Below, one piece after another: positions 15,109 through 23,516 of a stretch of DNA of 58,627 nt. Under the pieces are notes generated by a model that saw only the letters and a program-made list of their open reading frames with translations, was not told where the DNA came from and did not search any database. Position numbers and translations under genes: made by a program. Within the stretch, counting starts at the first letter, position 1. Each line of letters begins with the position of its first letter. This stretch comes from Candidatus Poseidoniales archaeon (GTDB lineage Archaea > Thermoplasmatota > Poseidoniia > Poseidoniales > Poseidoniaceae), in the NCBI GenBank assembly GCA_009887135.1, contig QXYA01000112.1, positions 1-58,627 of the forward strand. The letters run 5' to 3'.

Positions 15109-17223
15109 ATGATTCAGGATTTCGATTTAACAGCTCGCTGGTCCACTCTCCTCCACGCCCATTTCACTGAAGCCGTTCACAATATCGCACAGCTTTGGCC
15201 CGATGTCCAAAGTCTCGAAGTCTCTTACCAAATCATCGAAGGGTTCGATCATGATTTCGCACAGAGTATACTGAGCCAACCTGAACTTCATTACGATGCT
15301 TCAAACAGAGCCCTGAGAGAACTTCTTGCAGATGTTGGGCACGGAGCAATCCACCCATGGGTTCGAATTGTTCATCTTCCAAGTGACCAAGTACGAACTG
15401 TTTCACAACTTCGTTCAGATGACATTGGGGCCATGTTAGCCATTGATGCAGTCATAACAAAAATTTCAGGAGTACGTCCGAGAATGTACTCTGCGACATT
15501 CAAGTGTGTCGCCTGTGAACATTTGATTACAATCAACCAACCGAATGAACAGGAACTCATTCAACCGATGGAGTGCACTCAAATCGATGGCGGTTGTGGC
15601 ATGAACAGCAGGCAAACACGATTCGAATTACTCCATGACCGATCTGTGCTTATCAACTCCCAATTTATCGAACTGCAGGAACTTCCCGAACAAGTCCGAG
15701 GTGGCATTCAGCCAGAACGACTTGCTTGTATTGCCGAACATGATTTGACCGGAAAAGTAAACCCTGGAGATCGAGTAAAAGCAAACGGAGTGTTGTTCAT
15801 ACGTTCTCAAAGAAAGCATGGAAAAGATACGCCAGTCTTCGATATCTTCCTTAGAATGCAATCGCTTGAACGCCAGAACCTTGCGTTAGAAGAGATCGTT
15901 GTTTCGGATGAAGAGGAAGCTGAAATTCGAGAACTTGCCAGTTCACCTGACATTTATGATCGCTTGTCGAGTTCTATCGCGCCATCAATTTTTGGTATGG
16001 AGAAAATCAAAGAAACGCTGATGCTGCAACTGTTTGGAGGAGTAGCACGCCTCAACCCGGACGGAACGAGGAATCGTGGTGACATTCACATCTTGTTGAT
16101 GGGAGATCCCGGGGTTGCAAAATCTCAACTCTTGGCGTACATGGGTAAGATTTCTCCTCGTGGTAGGTTTACTTCTGGAATGTCTGCTTCAGCTGCTGGA
16201 CTTACAGCAGCAGCGGTTCAAGATTCGAATGCAGATGGCCGTTGGACACTTGAGGCTGGGGCACTTGTTCTCGCAGATCAAGGACTTGCTGCTATTGACG
16301 AATTCGACAAAATGAACCAATCGGACCGTTCAAGCATGCACGAAGCGATGGAACAACAACGGATCTCAATTTCAAAGGCAGGAATCAATGCCAGTCTGAG
16401 AACTCGATGTGCAGTTCTTGCAGCAGCAAACCCGAAAGCAGGTCGATTCCAACCCGTTTCTGAAGTCCCATTTACGGGCCAGATAAACCTTGATCCCCCT
16501 CTCATTTCACGTTTCGATGTTATCTGGCTATTGACCGATGAACCATCCGAAGACAAAGATGCAAAGATTGCGGGGCACATCGTAAACAATCGATTTTCGG
16601 GAACAAGTGAATTACTTGTCAATGAAGGATCAGCTCCAGATCCAACGAAACAGAGTTCTGTTGTAACAACCCCATCGCACACAGAAGGCCATCTTCACCG
16701 AGAATTTATGCGCAAATACATCGCATTTTCAAAGCGTTCAATTCATCCAAATCTCGATGAAGAAGCCAGGAAGTACATCATCGATTACTATGTTGGAGAA
16801 CGGAAAAAGGCTGGGGATTTCCAAGACACTGTGGCAATCACAGCACGTTCTCTCGAGGCTCTCGCAAGACTAACAGAAGCGAGTGCAAGAATTCGTCTTG
16901 CAGAAACAGCAAGTCTTCAAGATGCCGAACGAGCGGTTCGTTTAACCAAAACATGGCGGTACGATTTGATGGGTGAAAACTTCGATGAAACAGCGGTGCA
17001 GTCCAATAAAAAGGGTACTGCCCGACATGCTGAACGAACCATTCTAGACATTATAGCGCGCTTCCAACAAAATGGGGGAGGGGTTGCCCAACTTTTGGAC
17101 GTCATCAACGAAGCTGAGCGTGAAAATATACCTCGCTCCAAGGCAGAAGAAGTCATTGAGAAACTCAATCAAACAGGTCGTTTGATGAGGCCAAATGGAT
17201 ATGATACCCTTCAAATTGTTTGA
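15109..17223 (+). CDS. mcm: Replicative helicase MCM
   Basis: The MCM hexamer unwinds DNA ahead of the archaeal fork. From ATG 15109 the protein has 704 residues. The N-terminal domain has a zinc site with Cys at about 133, 136, 156 and 163. The AAA+ core shows Walker A GDPGVAKS (332-339), Walker B LAAIDEFD (393-400), sensor 1 in VLAAANPKAG, and the Arg finger LISRFD (465-470). The C-terminus holds a winged-helix (QNGGGVAQLLDVINEAERE). The frame opens 60 bp upstream at a TTG, but a TATA box lies between, so the ATG is preferred. It overlaps gatE by 4 bp and is preceded by the ORB-like element. Confidence 0.95.
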   Translation: MIQDFDLTARWSTLLHAHFTEAVHNIAQLWPDVQSLEVSYQIIEGFDHDFAQSILSQPELHYDASNRALRELLADVGHGAIHPWVRIVHLPSDQVRTVSQLRSDDIGAMLAIDAVITKISGVRPRMYSATFKCVACEHLITINQPNEQELIQPMECTQIDGGCGMNSRQTRFELLHDRSVLINSQFIELQELPEQVRGGIQPERLACIAEHDLTGKVNPGDRVKANGVLFIRSQRKHGKDTPVFDIFLRMQSLERQNLALEEIVVSDEEEAEIRELASSPDIYDRLSSSIAPSIFGMEKIKETLMLQLFGGVARLNPDGTRNRGDIHILLMGDPGVAKSQLLAYMGKISPRGRFTSGMSASAAGLTAAAVQDSNADGRWTLEAGALVLADQGLAAIDEFDKMNQSDRSSMHEAMEQQRISISKAGINASLRTRCAVLAAANPKAGRFQPVSEVPFTGQINLDPPLISRFDVIWLLTDEPSEDKDAKIAGHIVNNRFSGTSELLVNEGSAPDPTKQSSVVTTPSHTEGHLHREFMRKYIAFSKRSIHPNLDEEARKYIIDYYVGERKKAGDFQDTVAITARSLEALARLTEASARIRLAETASLQDAERAVRLTKTWRYDLMGENFDETAVQSNKKGTARHAERTILDIIARFQQNGGGVAQLLDVINEAERENIPRSKAEEVIEKLNQTGRLMRPNGYDTLQIV

Positions 17224-19298
17224 ATCTTAAGCGTTCACCTCATGAAGTGGATACACGTGGGATGGTTATGGCTGAGATTGTCCGTGAAGAACCAGAAGGC
17301 GTTCTCGAGGACGCTTCTTCGTTCGATACCGAACAACTTGGCTTCATGTGTGGTATCGAAGTTCACCAGCAATTAGCCACTGGGAAACTCCATTCAAGGC
17401 AACCATGCGATCTCTTCGATGTGACTATTGAAACCGTTCCTGATGAGTGGCCTCGATATAGCAGGAAATTGCGTTTAGCAAGTGGAGAAGGCGGCGTTGT
17501 GGATATCGCAGCCCGCTTCGAGAAGCGACGGAATCGCTCTTTTGTATACATTCAATCCCCAAATGCAGGCCTTATCGAACTTGATGATAGTCCGCCTCTT
17601 CCGCACGATTCCGATGCACTCAATATTGCTCTGACCGTTTCTGCATTGCTTGACTCAAAGCCAGTTACTGCGATTCAGACAATGAGGAAAACCGTTGTTG
17701 ATGGTTCGAATACGAGTGGATTTCAAAGAACATCTCTCATCTCCACTGATGGTGTCCTCAAGACAGACATGGGTGATGTAGGAATCGATGTATTATGCTT
17801 AGAAGAAGACAGTGCTCGAAAATTGGAAACGATTGCAACATCATCAGGGGAGCAAGTTATTTACAACCTTGATCGACTTGGCGTTCCTTTGATTGAAATT
17901 GCAACATCACCAGACATTATTTCACCAGAACATGCCCAAATTACAGCAAAGGCATTGGGAAGAACACTCAGAGATACTCGAAGTGTTCGACGCGGACTTG
18001 GCTCCATTCGTCAAGATCTCAATGTGAGTGTTGCCTGCGGCGATCGTGTTGAAATCAAGGGCTGTCAAGATTTAGGATGGATTCCTAAGATTGTTCGATT
18101 AGAAATGGTACGCCAAGTCCATATGTATCGCCTTGCAAACACGCTTCGCCAAGAACTCAATCTCCCCTTATTACCAACAGACCGACGACTTGATGATGCT
18201 TCGATGGAAGCAGAAGTGTCAAGAGCAGTCGAACAACACCTTCCTACAGAACTTTCAGATGTTACCTCTGTTTTCTCTGATTGCGAAAGTAGAATGGTCC
18301 GTGAAGGATTAGATTCTGAATACAAGATGATTGCACTGAAACTCCCTGGTTTTGCCGGAAGATTCGGAACGAAAACACTGGATTCTGAAGGCTCTCAACT
18401 ACCACGACTTGGCAGGGAACTCGCAGGTGCTGCAAAATTAGCAGGTGTACGCGGCGTCTTCCATTCTGATGAACTTCCTGCGTATGGAATTGAGCAGTCC
18501 TTTGTCGATGGTGTGAGAACGCAACTTGAACTTTCAGAAGGAGATGGATTTGTTCTATGCCTTGCGCCAGAGTGGCAAGCCAAACTTGCCCTTGAATCAG
18601 TTGTTCAACGAGCTCGACTTTCTTATCACCGAATACCGCAGGAAGTTCGTAATGTAGTTGTCAAAAAGGGAGCTCCTGAAGATGGAACAACCTCACCTAT
18701 GCGCCCACTTCCTGGTGGTGCACGAATGTATCCAGAAACAGATGTACCTCCAGTTCTTGTTCACGATGAGCATTGGGCTACAATCCTCGGAAACTTACCA
18801 ATGAGCCAAGATGAACGAATGACTCGATTGAAGGAGACTGAACTTTCTGAAGATCAATGCAAGCAACTTCTTTCACGAGAATTAGACGATGTCTTTTTCC
18901 AGTCTCATCCAACTCCAACAAAGGCTTGGGCATCGCTTTTATTAGTTCATGAATCGGTTGCAGCTACGGTTCTTTCAACAGTTTTAGCAGTTCGTGAAAA
19001 CGGTGGAATTACAAGAGAGGGAATTGAATCAACCATTGAACACTTTGCTCAAATGAAGGAAATTTCAGCAGCAGAAGTAGAAGCCTACGCAGAAGAAAAT
19101 GGACTTGTACCAGCAGATGTCGGAGATCTTGAATCGATTGTTGAATCGATTGTTCTCGAGCGCTTAGACTTCGTAAAAGAACGTGGAATGGGAGCTATGG
19201 GGCCACTCATGGGTATTGTTATGGGAGCCTGCCCTGGTGTCGATGGCAAAGAAGTGAGTACCGTTCTTCGCACTGTCATCCAGAGGCATTCAGCATGA
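17220..19298 (+). CDS. gatE: Glutamyl-tRNA(Gln) amidotransferase subunit E
   Basis: GatE with GatD converts Glu-tRNA(Gln) to Gln-tRNA(Gln) in archaea. The 692-residue length fits GatE. The GatB/E catalytic fold is seen in FMCGIEVHQQLATGKLHSRQPC, TVVDGSNTSGFQRT, DLNVSVACGDRVEIKGCQDL and MRPLPGGARMYPETDVPPV. The region about residues 290-420 is the GAD insert found in GatE and AspRS but not in GatB. The C-terminal helical YqeY-like tail ends with GPLMGIVMGACPGVDGKEV. The frame starts at a TTG overlapping the mcm stop (TTGA); ATG 17262 is an alternative. gatD is not in the window. Confidence 0.95.
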   Translation: MNLKRSPHEVDTRGMVMAEIVREEPEGVLEDASSFDTEQLGFMCGIEVHQQLATGKLHSRQPCDLFDVTIETVPDEWPRYSRKLRLASGEGGVVDIAARFEKRRNRSFVYIQSPNAGLIELDDSPPLPHDSDALNIALTVSALLDSKPVTAIQTMRKTVVDGSNTSGFQRTSLISTDGVLKTDMGDVGIDVLCLEEDSARKLETIATSSGEQVIYNLDRLGVPLIEIATSPDIISPEHAQITAKALGRTLRDTRSVRRGLGSIRQDLNVSVACGDRVEIKGCQDLGWIPKIVRLEMVRQVHMYRLANTLRQELNLPLLPTDRRLDDASMEAEVSRAVEQHLPTELSDVTSVFSDCESRMVREGLDSEYKMIALKLPGFAGRFGTKTLDSEGSQLPRLGRELAGAAKLAGVRGVFHSDELPAYGIEQSFVDGVRTQLELSEGDGFVLCLAPEWQAKLALESVVQRARLSYHRIPQEVRNVVVKKGAPEDGTTSPMRPLPGGARMYPETDVPPVLVHDEHWATILGNLPMSQDERMTRLKETELSEDQCKQLLSRELDDVFFQSHPTPTKAWASLLLVHESVAATVLSTVLAVRENGGITREGIESTIEHFAQMKEISAAEVEAYAEENGLVPADVGDLESIVESIVLERLDFVKERGMGAMGPLMGIVMGACPGVDGKEVSTVLRTVIQRHSA

Positions 19299-20917
19299 AG
19301 CGTGTTGTCCTGTTGTTGCTTCTACTCATCCTTTTACCGTTTGCAAAGGCTGAATCAACCCATTCATGGGAACATGAATTTGAAAACGGTTACATTACAA
19401 CTCAACCTCTTCTTGTCGAAGATTCAGTCTTTGTCCGCACCTCTGGTTTCTGGATTGGGGATGAACGGCCACAGGTATCTGCGTTTGAGATAACATCTGG
19501 GGATGAATTGTGGACATATCGTTCTGATACTACGCTTCAACACGATATGTCTCCGTTGATGTTTGTCGGTTCTGGAGACGGAGTTTGTGGCTCATGGCAA
19601 GATATTTTGATCGTTGCATGGGCTGATGGGAAGGTGACTGCACTGAATCCTTCGAACGGAGAATTAGTATGGGAACAACAAACAGAAGTGAACGTTATCG
19701 GAATTACTGGTCAACTCGGAATTGATGAAGATCGAGTTGTTGTTCCCACCAGACAAGGATTGTCGACGTTTTGTCTTGAAGATGGAGAACAGCTTCTTCG
19801 AGTAGACTTTGAAGAAATTGGTTGGAGAAATGGCGTATTGATCTCAGAGAGTGGATATCACGTAGGTACTGAAGCGGGTGTTCTCTATTCTGTCAGCAGA
19901 GATGGGGCCGTATCAAATTCTTCAATTGGTGACGGGAAGATTCGCCATGCTCCAATTGAAACGCAACATGGGCTACTCATTCATCTTCAAACAGCAACAG
20001 GTTCAACGCTCTATCTCAATAACAGCATAATCGGGAACTATGGATATTCTCCTGCTATTCCTCTTCAATACGAGGGACGTGTTTTCCTTGCTACATCCAA
20101 TGAATGGGTTTCGTTATCATGTGATGACATAACCTGTTTCGAAGAATCAAAAAGTTCGTTTCATTCAAATGGAGAAATGTCCATGCGCATCCTTGAGAAC
20201 AATTCGGTTGAAATTTGGGTTCCTTCAAACACCCCAGATGGGGGCTGGGGTGTCTTTAATCGTACTTCTCTGCAGAGAATGCATACGACTTCATTTGATA
20301 CCTACACCACTGCAGCGCCGGGGTTTTCTCCAGTAGCAATGGCGCTTGGTAATGACATGGGCTTGTTACATGTCACTCTCTTTGGATCAGAGGAATCTCC
20401 TGAAACCCCGTCATCGTTTTCGTTAATTGAAGCATTTCATTACGTTCTTCTTCTTTCCTCGTATCTGCTTTGTTGCCTTTTCTTTGCAACCAATAACAAA
20501 CCGAAATTATGGAAGGCTCTGACGTTGTTTCTTCTCTTGTTTACCGTTGCGGCGGTACCAGAGATGTCTGCTAAATGGCCGACATTTGCCGAATCAGAGG
20601 TTGAGGCTACATGGGATACTGAATGGCCAGAAGAATGGAGAGATACGCAAATTGTTGTCATAGAAATTGACGGCAAAGAGAACGTTATCGGCGGCCTTAA
20701 TGGTTATTCAAATGTCTATGAATTAACCCAAGCGGCATCCGCCTCACTTGGCATTACAACGGACTATGAAGATCAATACCTAGGCTTGTATTTGCTTTCA
20801 TTCAATGGAACTGAAGGTGATGGATGGGAGTTTACACTCGATGGTTCACGTTCGAATACAGGCATTGTTGATACAGCGATAGATTCTGACTCAATTCTTC
20901 GTTGGAGACCAGCCTAA
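19295..20917 (+). CDS. Secreted PQQ-like beta-propeller protein with C-terminal DUF4430-like domain
   Basis: This 540-residue protein has a strong signal peptide (MKRVVLLLLLLILLPFAKA). Propeller blades follow with the PQQ-like pattern 'V.A.n...G...W' (TALNPSNGELVWEQQ, SAFEITSGDELWTYR) over residues about 40-370. Two hydrophobic stretches near 386-423 probably span the membrane. The last 90 residues end in LSFNGTEGDGWEFTLDGS and ILRWRPA, matching the DUF4430/transcobalamin-like C-terminal domain that often accompanies ECF-type vitamin importers. The S component gene follows by 32 bp. Role inferred: surface binding of a vitamin, perhaps cobalamin. It overlaps gatE by 4 bp (ATGA). Confidence 0.75.
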   Translation: MKRVVLLLLLLILLPFAKAESTHSWEHEFENGYITTQPLLVEDSVFVRTSGFWIGDERPQVSAFEITSGDELWTYRSDTTLQHDMSPLMFVGSGDGVCGSWQDILIVAWADGKVTALNPSNGELVWEQQTEVNVIGITGQLGIDEDRVVVPTRQGLSTFCLEDGEQLLRVDFEEIGWRNGVLISESGYHVGTEAGVLYSVSRDGAVSNSSIGDGKIRHAPIETQHGLLIHLQTATGSTLYLNNSIIGNYGYSPAIPLQYEGRVFLATSNEWVSLSCDDITCFEESKSSFHSNGEMSMRILENNSVEIWVPSNTPDGGWGVFNRTSLQRMHTTSFDTYTTAAPGFSPVAMALGNDMGLLHVTLFGSEESPETPSSFSLIEAFHYVLLLSSYLLCCLFFATNNKPKLWKALTLFLLLFTVAAVPEMSAKWPTFAESEVEATWDTEWPEEWRDTQIVVIEIDGKENVIGGLNGYSNVYELTQAASASLGITTDYEDQYLGLYLLSFNGTEGDGWEFTLDGSRSNTGIVDTAIDSDSILRWRPA

Positions 20918-20949
20918 GCGGGAACACTCAAGGCTAACCGTCTTCTGGA

Positions 20950-21615
20950 ATGTTCATGCTGAGCGGACTTGGTACACATGGGCCTCAAGTTTCATCACTA
21001 GGTTTACTCGCTATCAATTCGATACTTTTCGCCTCAGCAATTTGGCTACTGATGCGCCCAAATAATCACCATAAAGGGTGGCTATGGTCTCTATTTCTCC
21101 TTGCTATCATCGCCTCGGGATCCCGGATATTACTGAGTGGCCTTCCAAACATTATGCCAGTCACAATCCTCGTAATAATGGTCGGTTCAAAGTATGGCCT
21201 TCAACGCAGCATCGCCTTTGTTATTCTTGTTACTGTATCCAGTAACGCAGTCCTTGGCGATGGCTGGTGGACTCTTTTCCAAGTCCTTGCTTGGTCCAGC
21301 GTCGCTGGCGTAAGTGCAGTGTTCTCGGTTCATAACAATCAGGGTAATCTTTCTATGAAGCGTCTTTCATTTGCTGCGGTTTGGAGCGTTCCATTGTTCA
21401 GTATGATCGTCTCACTTTCAATTCTTGATGGCTCAATGTCAAGTCTGGAATTTGTTCTTTACTTATTCAACGGAATTCCATTTGACGCCCTCCACATGAT
21501 GGGGAATATTTTCTTTGCAGTTTGGTGCGGAGTTTGGTTTGAACAAATCCTTTCTCTTCAAACCCCTTCCCAGCAAAGAATTGTTCGAGAGGATCAACAT
21601 GTCAGCATTGTCTGA
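20950..21615 (+). CDS. ECF transporter S component-like membrane protein
   Basis: This 221-residue protein is almost entirely membrane-embedded, with about six hydrophobic helices. The core (SGLPNIMPVTILVIMVGSKYGLQRSIAF followed by GDGWWTLFQVLAWSSVAGVSAVF) resembles S components predicted to bind cobalamin or similar vitamins, which share the 'P..kP...i..i.G...G' and 'WT.fQmlaW...G' patterns. The energising EcfA/EcfT subunits are not in the window; S components commonly share a module encoded elsewhere. It sits next to a DUF4430-like protein, strengthening the assignment. The substrate is an inference. Either ATG 20950 or 20956 may be the start. It overlaps pth2 by 17 bp. Confidence 0.68.
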   Translation: MFMLSGLGTHGPQVSSLGLLAINSILFASAIWLLMRPNNHHKGWLWSLFLLAIIASGSRILLSGLPNIMPVTILVIMVGSKYGLQRSIAFVILVTVSSNAVLGDGWWTLFQVLAWSSVAGVSAVFSVHNNQGNLSMKRLSFAAVWSVPLFSMIVSLSILDGSMSSLEFVLYLFNGIPFDALHMMGNIFFAVWCGVWFEQILSLQTPSQQRIVREDQHVSIV

Positions 21616-21970
21616 GCCTCCTACAATGGCCTTTCTTTGCCGTGCTGATTTAGAATTATCAGCAGGAAAACTTGCTGTACAATGCGCTCATGCAGCAATT
21701 GGTTCACTCAAGCAAGCGAAAAAGACACATTCGCGAATGGTACAGCGATGGCAGGAAACTGCTTCACGAAAAATTTGCTTGTCCGTTGAGGACGAAGAAG
21801 ATCTGATGTATTTTCTTGGTTTAGTCAAAGCAGCATCATTACCGTATTCACTTATTCAAGATGCAGGATTGACAGAAGTCGCGCCAGGAACCGTAACTGT
21901 GCTAGGAGTAGGGCCAGCACCTCGCCATACAATGGACCATCTTTTTTCTGAACTCAAGACCTACGATTGA
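21599..21970 (+). CDS. Peptidyl-tRNA hydrolase, Pth2 type (divergent first copy)
   Basis: Pth2 releases stalled peptides from peptidyl-tRNA. From ATG 21599 (MSALSEPPTMAFLCRADL) the product is 123 residues. It keeps the family blocks ADLELSAGKLAVQCAHAAIGS and LIQDAGLTEVAPGTVTVLGVGPAP, including the QDAG active-site Asp. The MGKGK motif of typical members is replaced by LSAGK. This copy is more divergent than the one immediately downstream and may have a modified substrate. The start overlaps the S-component gene by 17 bp; the gap to the second pth2 is 9 bp. Confidence 0.85.
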   Translation: MSALSEPPTMAFLCRADLELSAGKLAVQCAHAAIGSLKQAKKTHSRMVQRWQETASRKICLSVEDEEDLMYFLGLVKAASLPYSLIQDAGLTEVAPGTVTVLGVGPAPRHTMDHLFSELKTYD

Positions 21971-21979
21971 GGTGGATTC

Positions 21980-22399
21980 ATGGGGTTACGAAGTTTCATT
22001 CATCGTTTAACAGCCCCCAAACCTCTGAGGAGTTTGTCTCTTGATGAGAAGTTGAAAATGGTCTTCGTCGTAAACCATGAACTCAAAATGGGTAAAGGAA
22101 AGATTGCAGCTCAAGTAGCGCATGCAGCTGTTAAGGCTACACTTGCGTGTGGTGAACGAGATCCCGCTCTTCTCGATGCATGGTTCAAAACTGGTCAGAA
22201 GAAAATATGCGTTAAAGGAGATTCAGCAAAGCATTTGGAGCAATTATCCACCGATGCAAAAAGGAACGGCCTTCTTGCAAATAAGATTCACGATGCAGGG
22301 CATACCCAGATTCCAGCAGGTTCGTTCACAGTGCTGGCTCTAGGGCCTTGTAGGGACGAAGATGTCGAAACGATTACAGGCGATTTGAAATTACTTTGA
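21980..22399 (+). CDS. pth2: Peptidyl-tRNA hydrolase, Pth2 type (canonical second copy)
   Basis: This 139-residue Pth2 carries the canonical LKMGKGKIAAQVAHAAVKA block and IHDAGHTQIPAGSFTVLALGP. A 25-residue N-terminal extension (MGLRSFIHRLTAPKPLRSLS) is absent from minimal archaeal Pth2. A GAGGTGG ribosome site stands just before ATG 21980. It is tandem with a divergent paralogue, which suggests local duplication or long-retained specialisation. It overlaps the threonine aldolase start by 4 bp. Confidence 0.92.
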   Translation: MGLRSFIHRLTAPKPLRSLSLDEKLKMVFVVNHELKMGKGKIAAQVAHAAVKATLACGERDPALLDAWFKTGQKKICVKGDSAKHLEQLSTDAKRNGLLANKIHDAGHTQIPAGSFTVLALGPCRDEDVETITGDLKLL

Positions 22400-23484
22400 G
22401 TCGATTCTTTGAACATGGGATGCTTGCTAGCGCATCTATGCGAGACCATTCATCAAGTCGTATTGACCTTCGCTCAGATACGGTTACACAACCTACTGTG
22501 GCTATGAGAGACGCTATGGCAACGGCTGAAGTTGGTGACGATGTTTTGGGTGATGACCCAACCGTTCAACGATTGGAAGAACTCGTTGCTAAACGATGTG
22601 GAAAAGAGGCAGGCCTCTTTGTTCCATCAGGTACAATGTCAAACGCTGTCGCACTGAAAACACACACCGTTCCTGGTGATGAAATCGTCACTGAACGCTA
22701 CAGCCATATCTATCTCTACGAGGGTGGGGGATACGCAGCTCTATGTGGTTCAAGCATCGCATTACCAGAAGGCAAGTATGGTATGCTAACGCCTGAATTG
22801 GTTTCAGGCGCAATAAGAAAACAAGCAGGATCACAATCTCACTATCCCGACGGCCGTCTTGTTTGTGTTGAAAATACAGCCAATAGAGGTGGAGGTACAT
22901 GCTACGAGCAATCCATCCTCGATGAAATCGCATCCGTAGCGAATGAACATAATTGCGGCACACACATTGATGGCGCCCGTATTTTCAATGCCTCGATTGC
23001 TACTGGTGTTGCTTTACCGCGTATGGCCGAGCATTACGACTCAGTTTCAATATGCCTTTCAAAAGGTCTTGGGGCGCCCGTAGGTTCAGTACTTGTTGGT
23101 TCTCAAGAGTTCATTGATCAGGCTCATCGCTGGAGGAAAATGTTTGGAGGAGGCATGAGGCAATCTGGTATCCTTGCTGCCGCAGGAATACATGCAGTTG
23201 AACATCATGTAGACAGGTTGGTTGATGATCACCGTAGAGCAATGAATCTAGCAACAGCTATCGATGAAATGAACCATGTGCACGTCGACCTTGATGCTGT
23301 TCAAACCAACATGGTTTATTTCTCGGCAGATGGCTATACAGCATCACAAGTTGCAGAACATATGGGCAAGCAAGGAATCGATATGTTTGACATCTCGCCA
23401 ACACATTGTCGGCTCGTAACTCACCTTCACATTACAGATGAAGATGTAGAAAACGTCGTAGCGGCTCTTGGAACACTTCGCTGA
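22396..23484 (+). CDS. ltaE: Low-specificity L-threonine aldolase
   Basis: This PLP enzyme cleaves L-threonine/allo-threonine to glycine and acetaldehyde. It opens with IDLRSDTVTQPTVAMRDAM, a family signature, then GDDVLGDDPTVQRLEE, LFVPSGTMSNAVALKTH and VTERYSHIYLYEGGG. HIDGARIFNA contains the PLP-binding Asp and Arg, and the Schiff-base Lys lies in CLSKGLGAPVGS near residue 221. About 360 residues is usual for the family. The frame starts with TTG overlapping pth2; ATG 22420 or 22438 are plausible shorter starts. It is the last gene of the run that begins with mcm. Confidence 0.93.
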   Translation: MSRFFEHGMLASASMRDHSSSRIDLRSDTVTQPTVAMRDAMATAEVGDDVLGDDPTVQRLEELVAKRCGKEAGLFVPSGTMSNAVALKTHTVPGDEIVTERYSHIYLYEGGGYAALCGSSIALPEGKYGMLTPELVSGAIRKQAGSQSHYPDGRLVCVENTANRGGGTCYEQSILDEIASVANEHNCGTHIDGARIFNASIATGVALPRMAEHYDSVSICLSKGLGAPVGSVLVGSQEFIDQAHRWRKMFGGGMRQSGILAAAGIHAVEHHVDRLVDDHRRAMNLATAIDEMNHVHVDLDAVQTNMVYFSADGYTASQVAEHMGKQGIDMFDISPTHCRLVTHLHITDEDVENVVAALGTLR

Positions 23485-23516
23485 ACGTTTTTAATCTCTG
23501 GAAATCGAAAGATTAC

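Noticed and set aside
17380..17395. CCACTGGGAAAC in gatE, reminiscent of an ORB
   Set aside because: It has an extra G that breaks the core and lies within conserved codons of the GatE signature.
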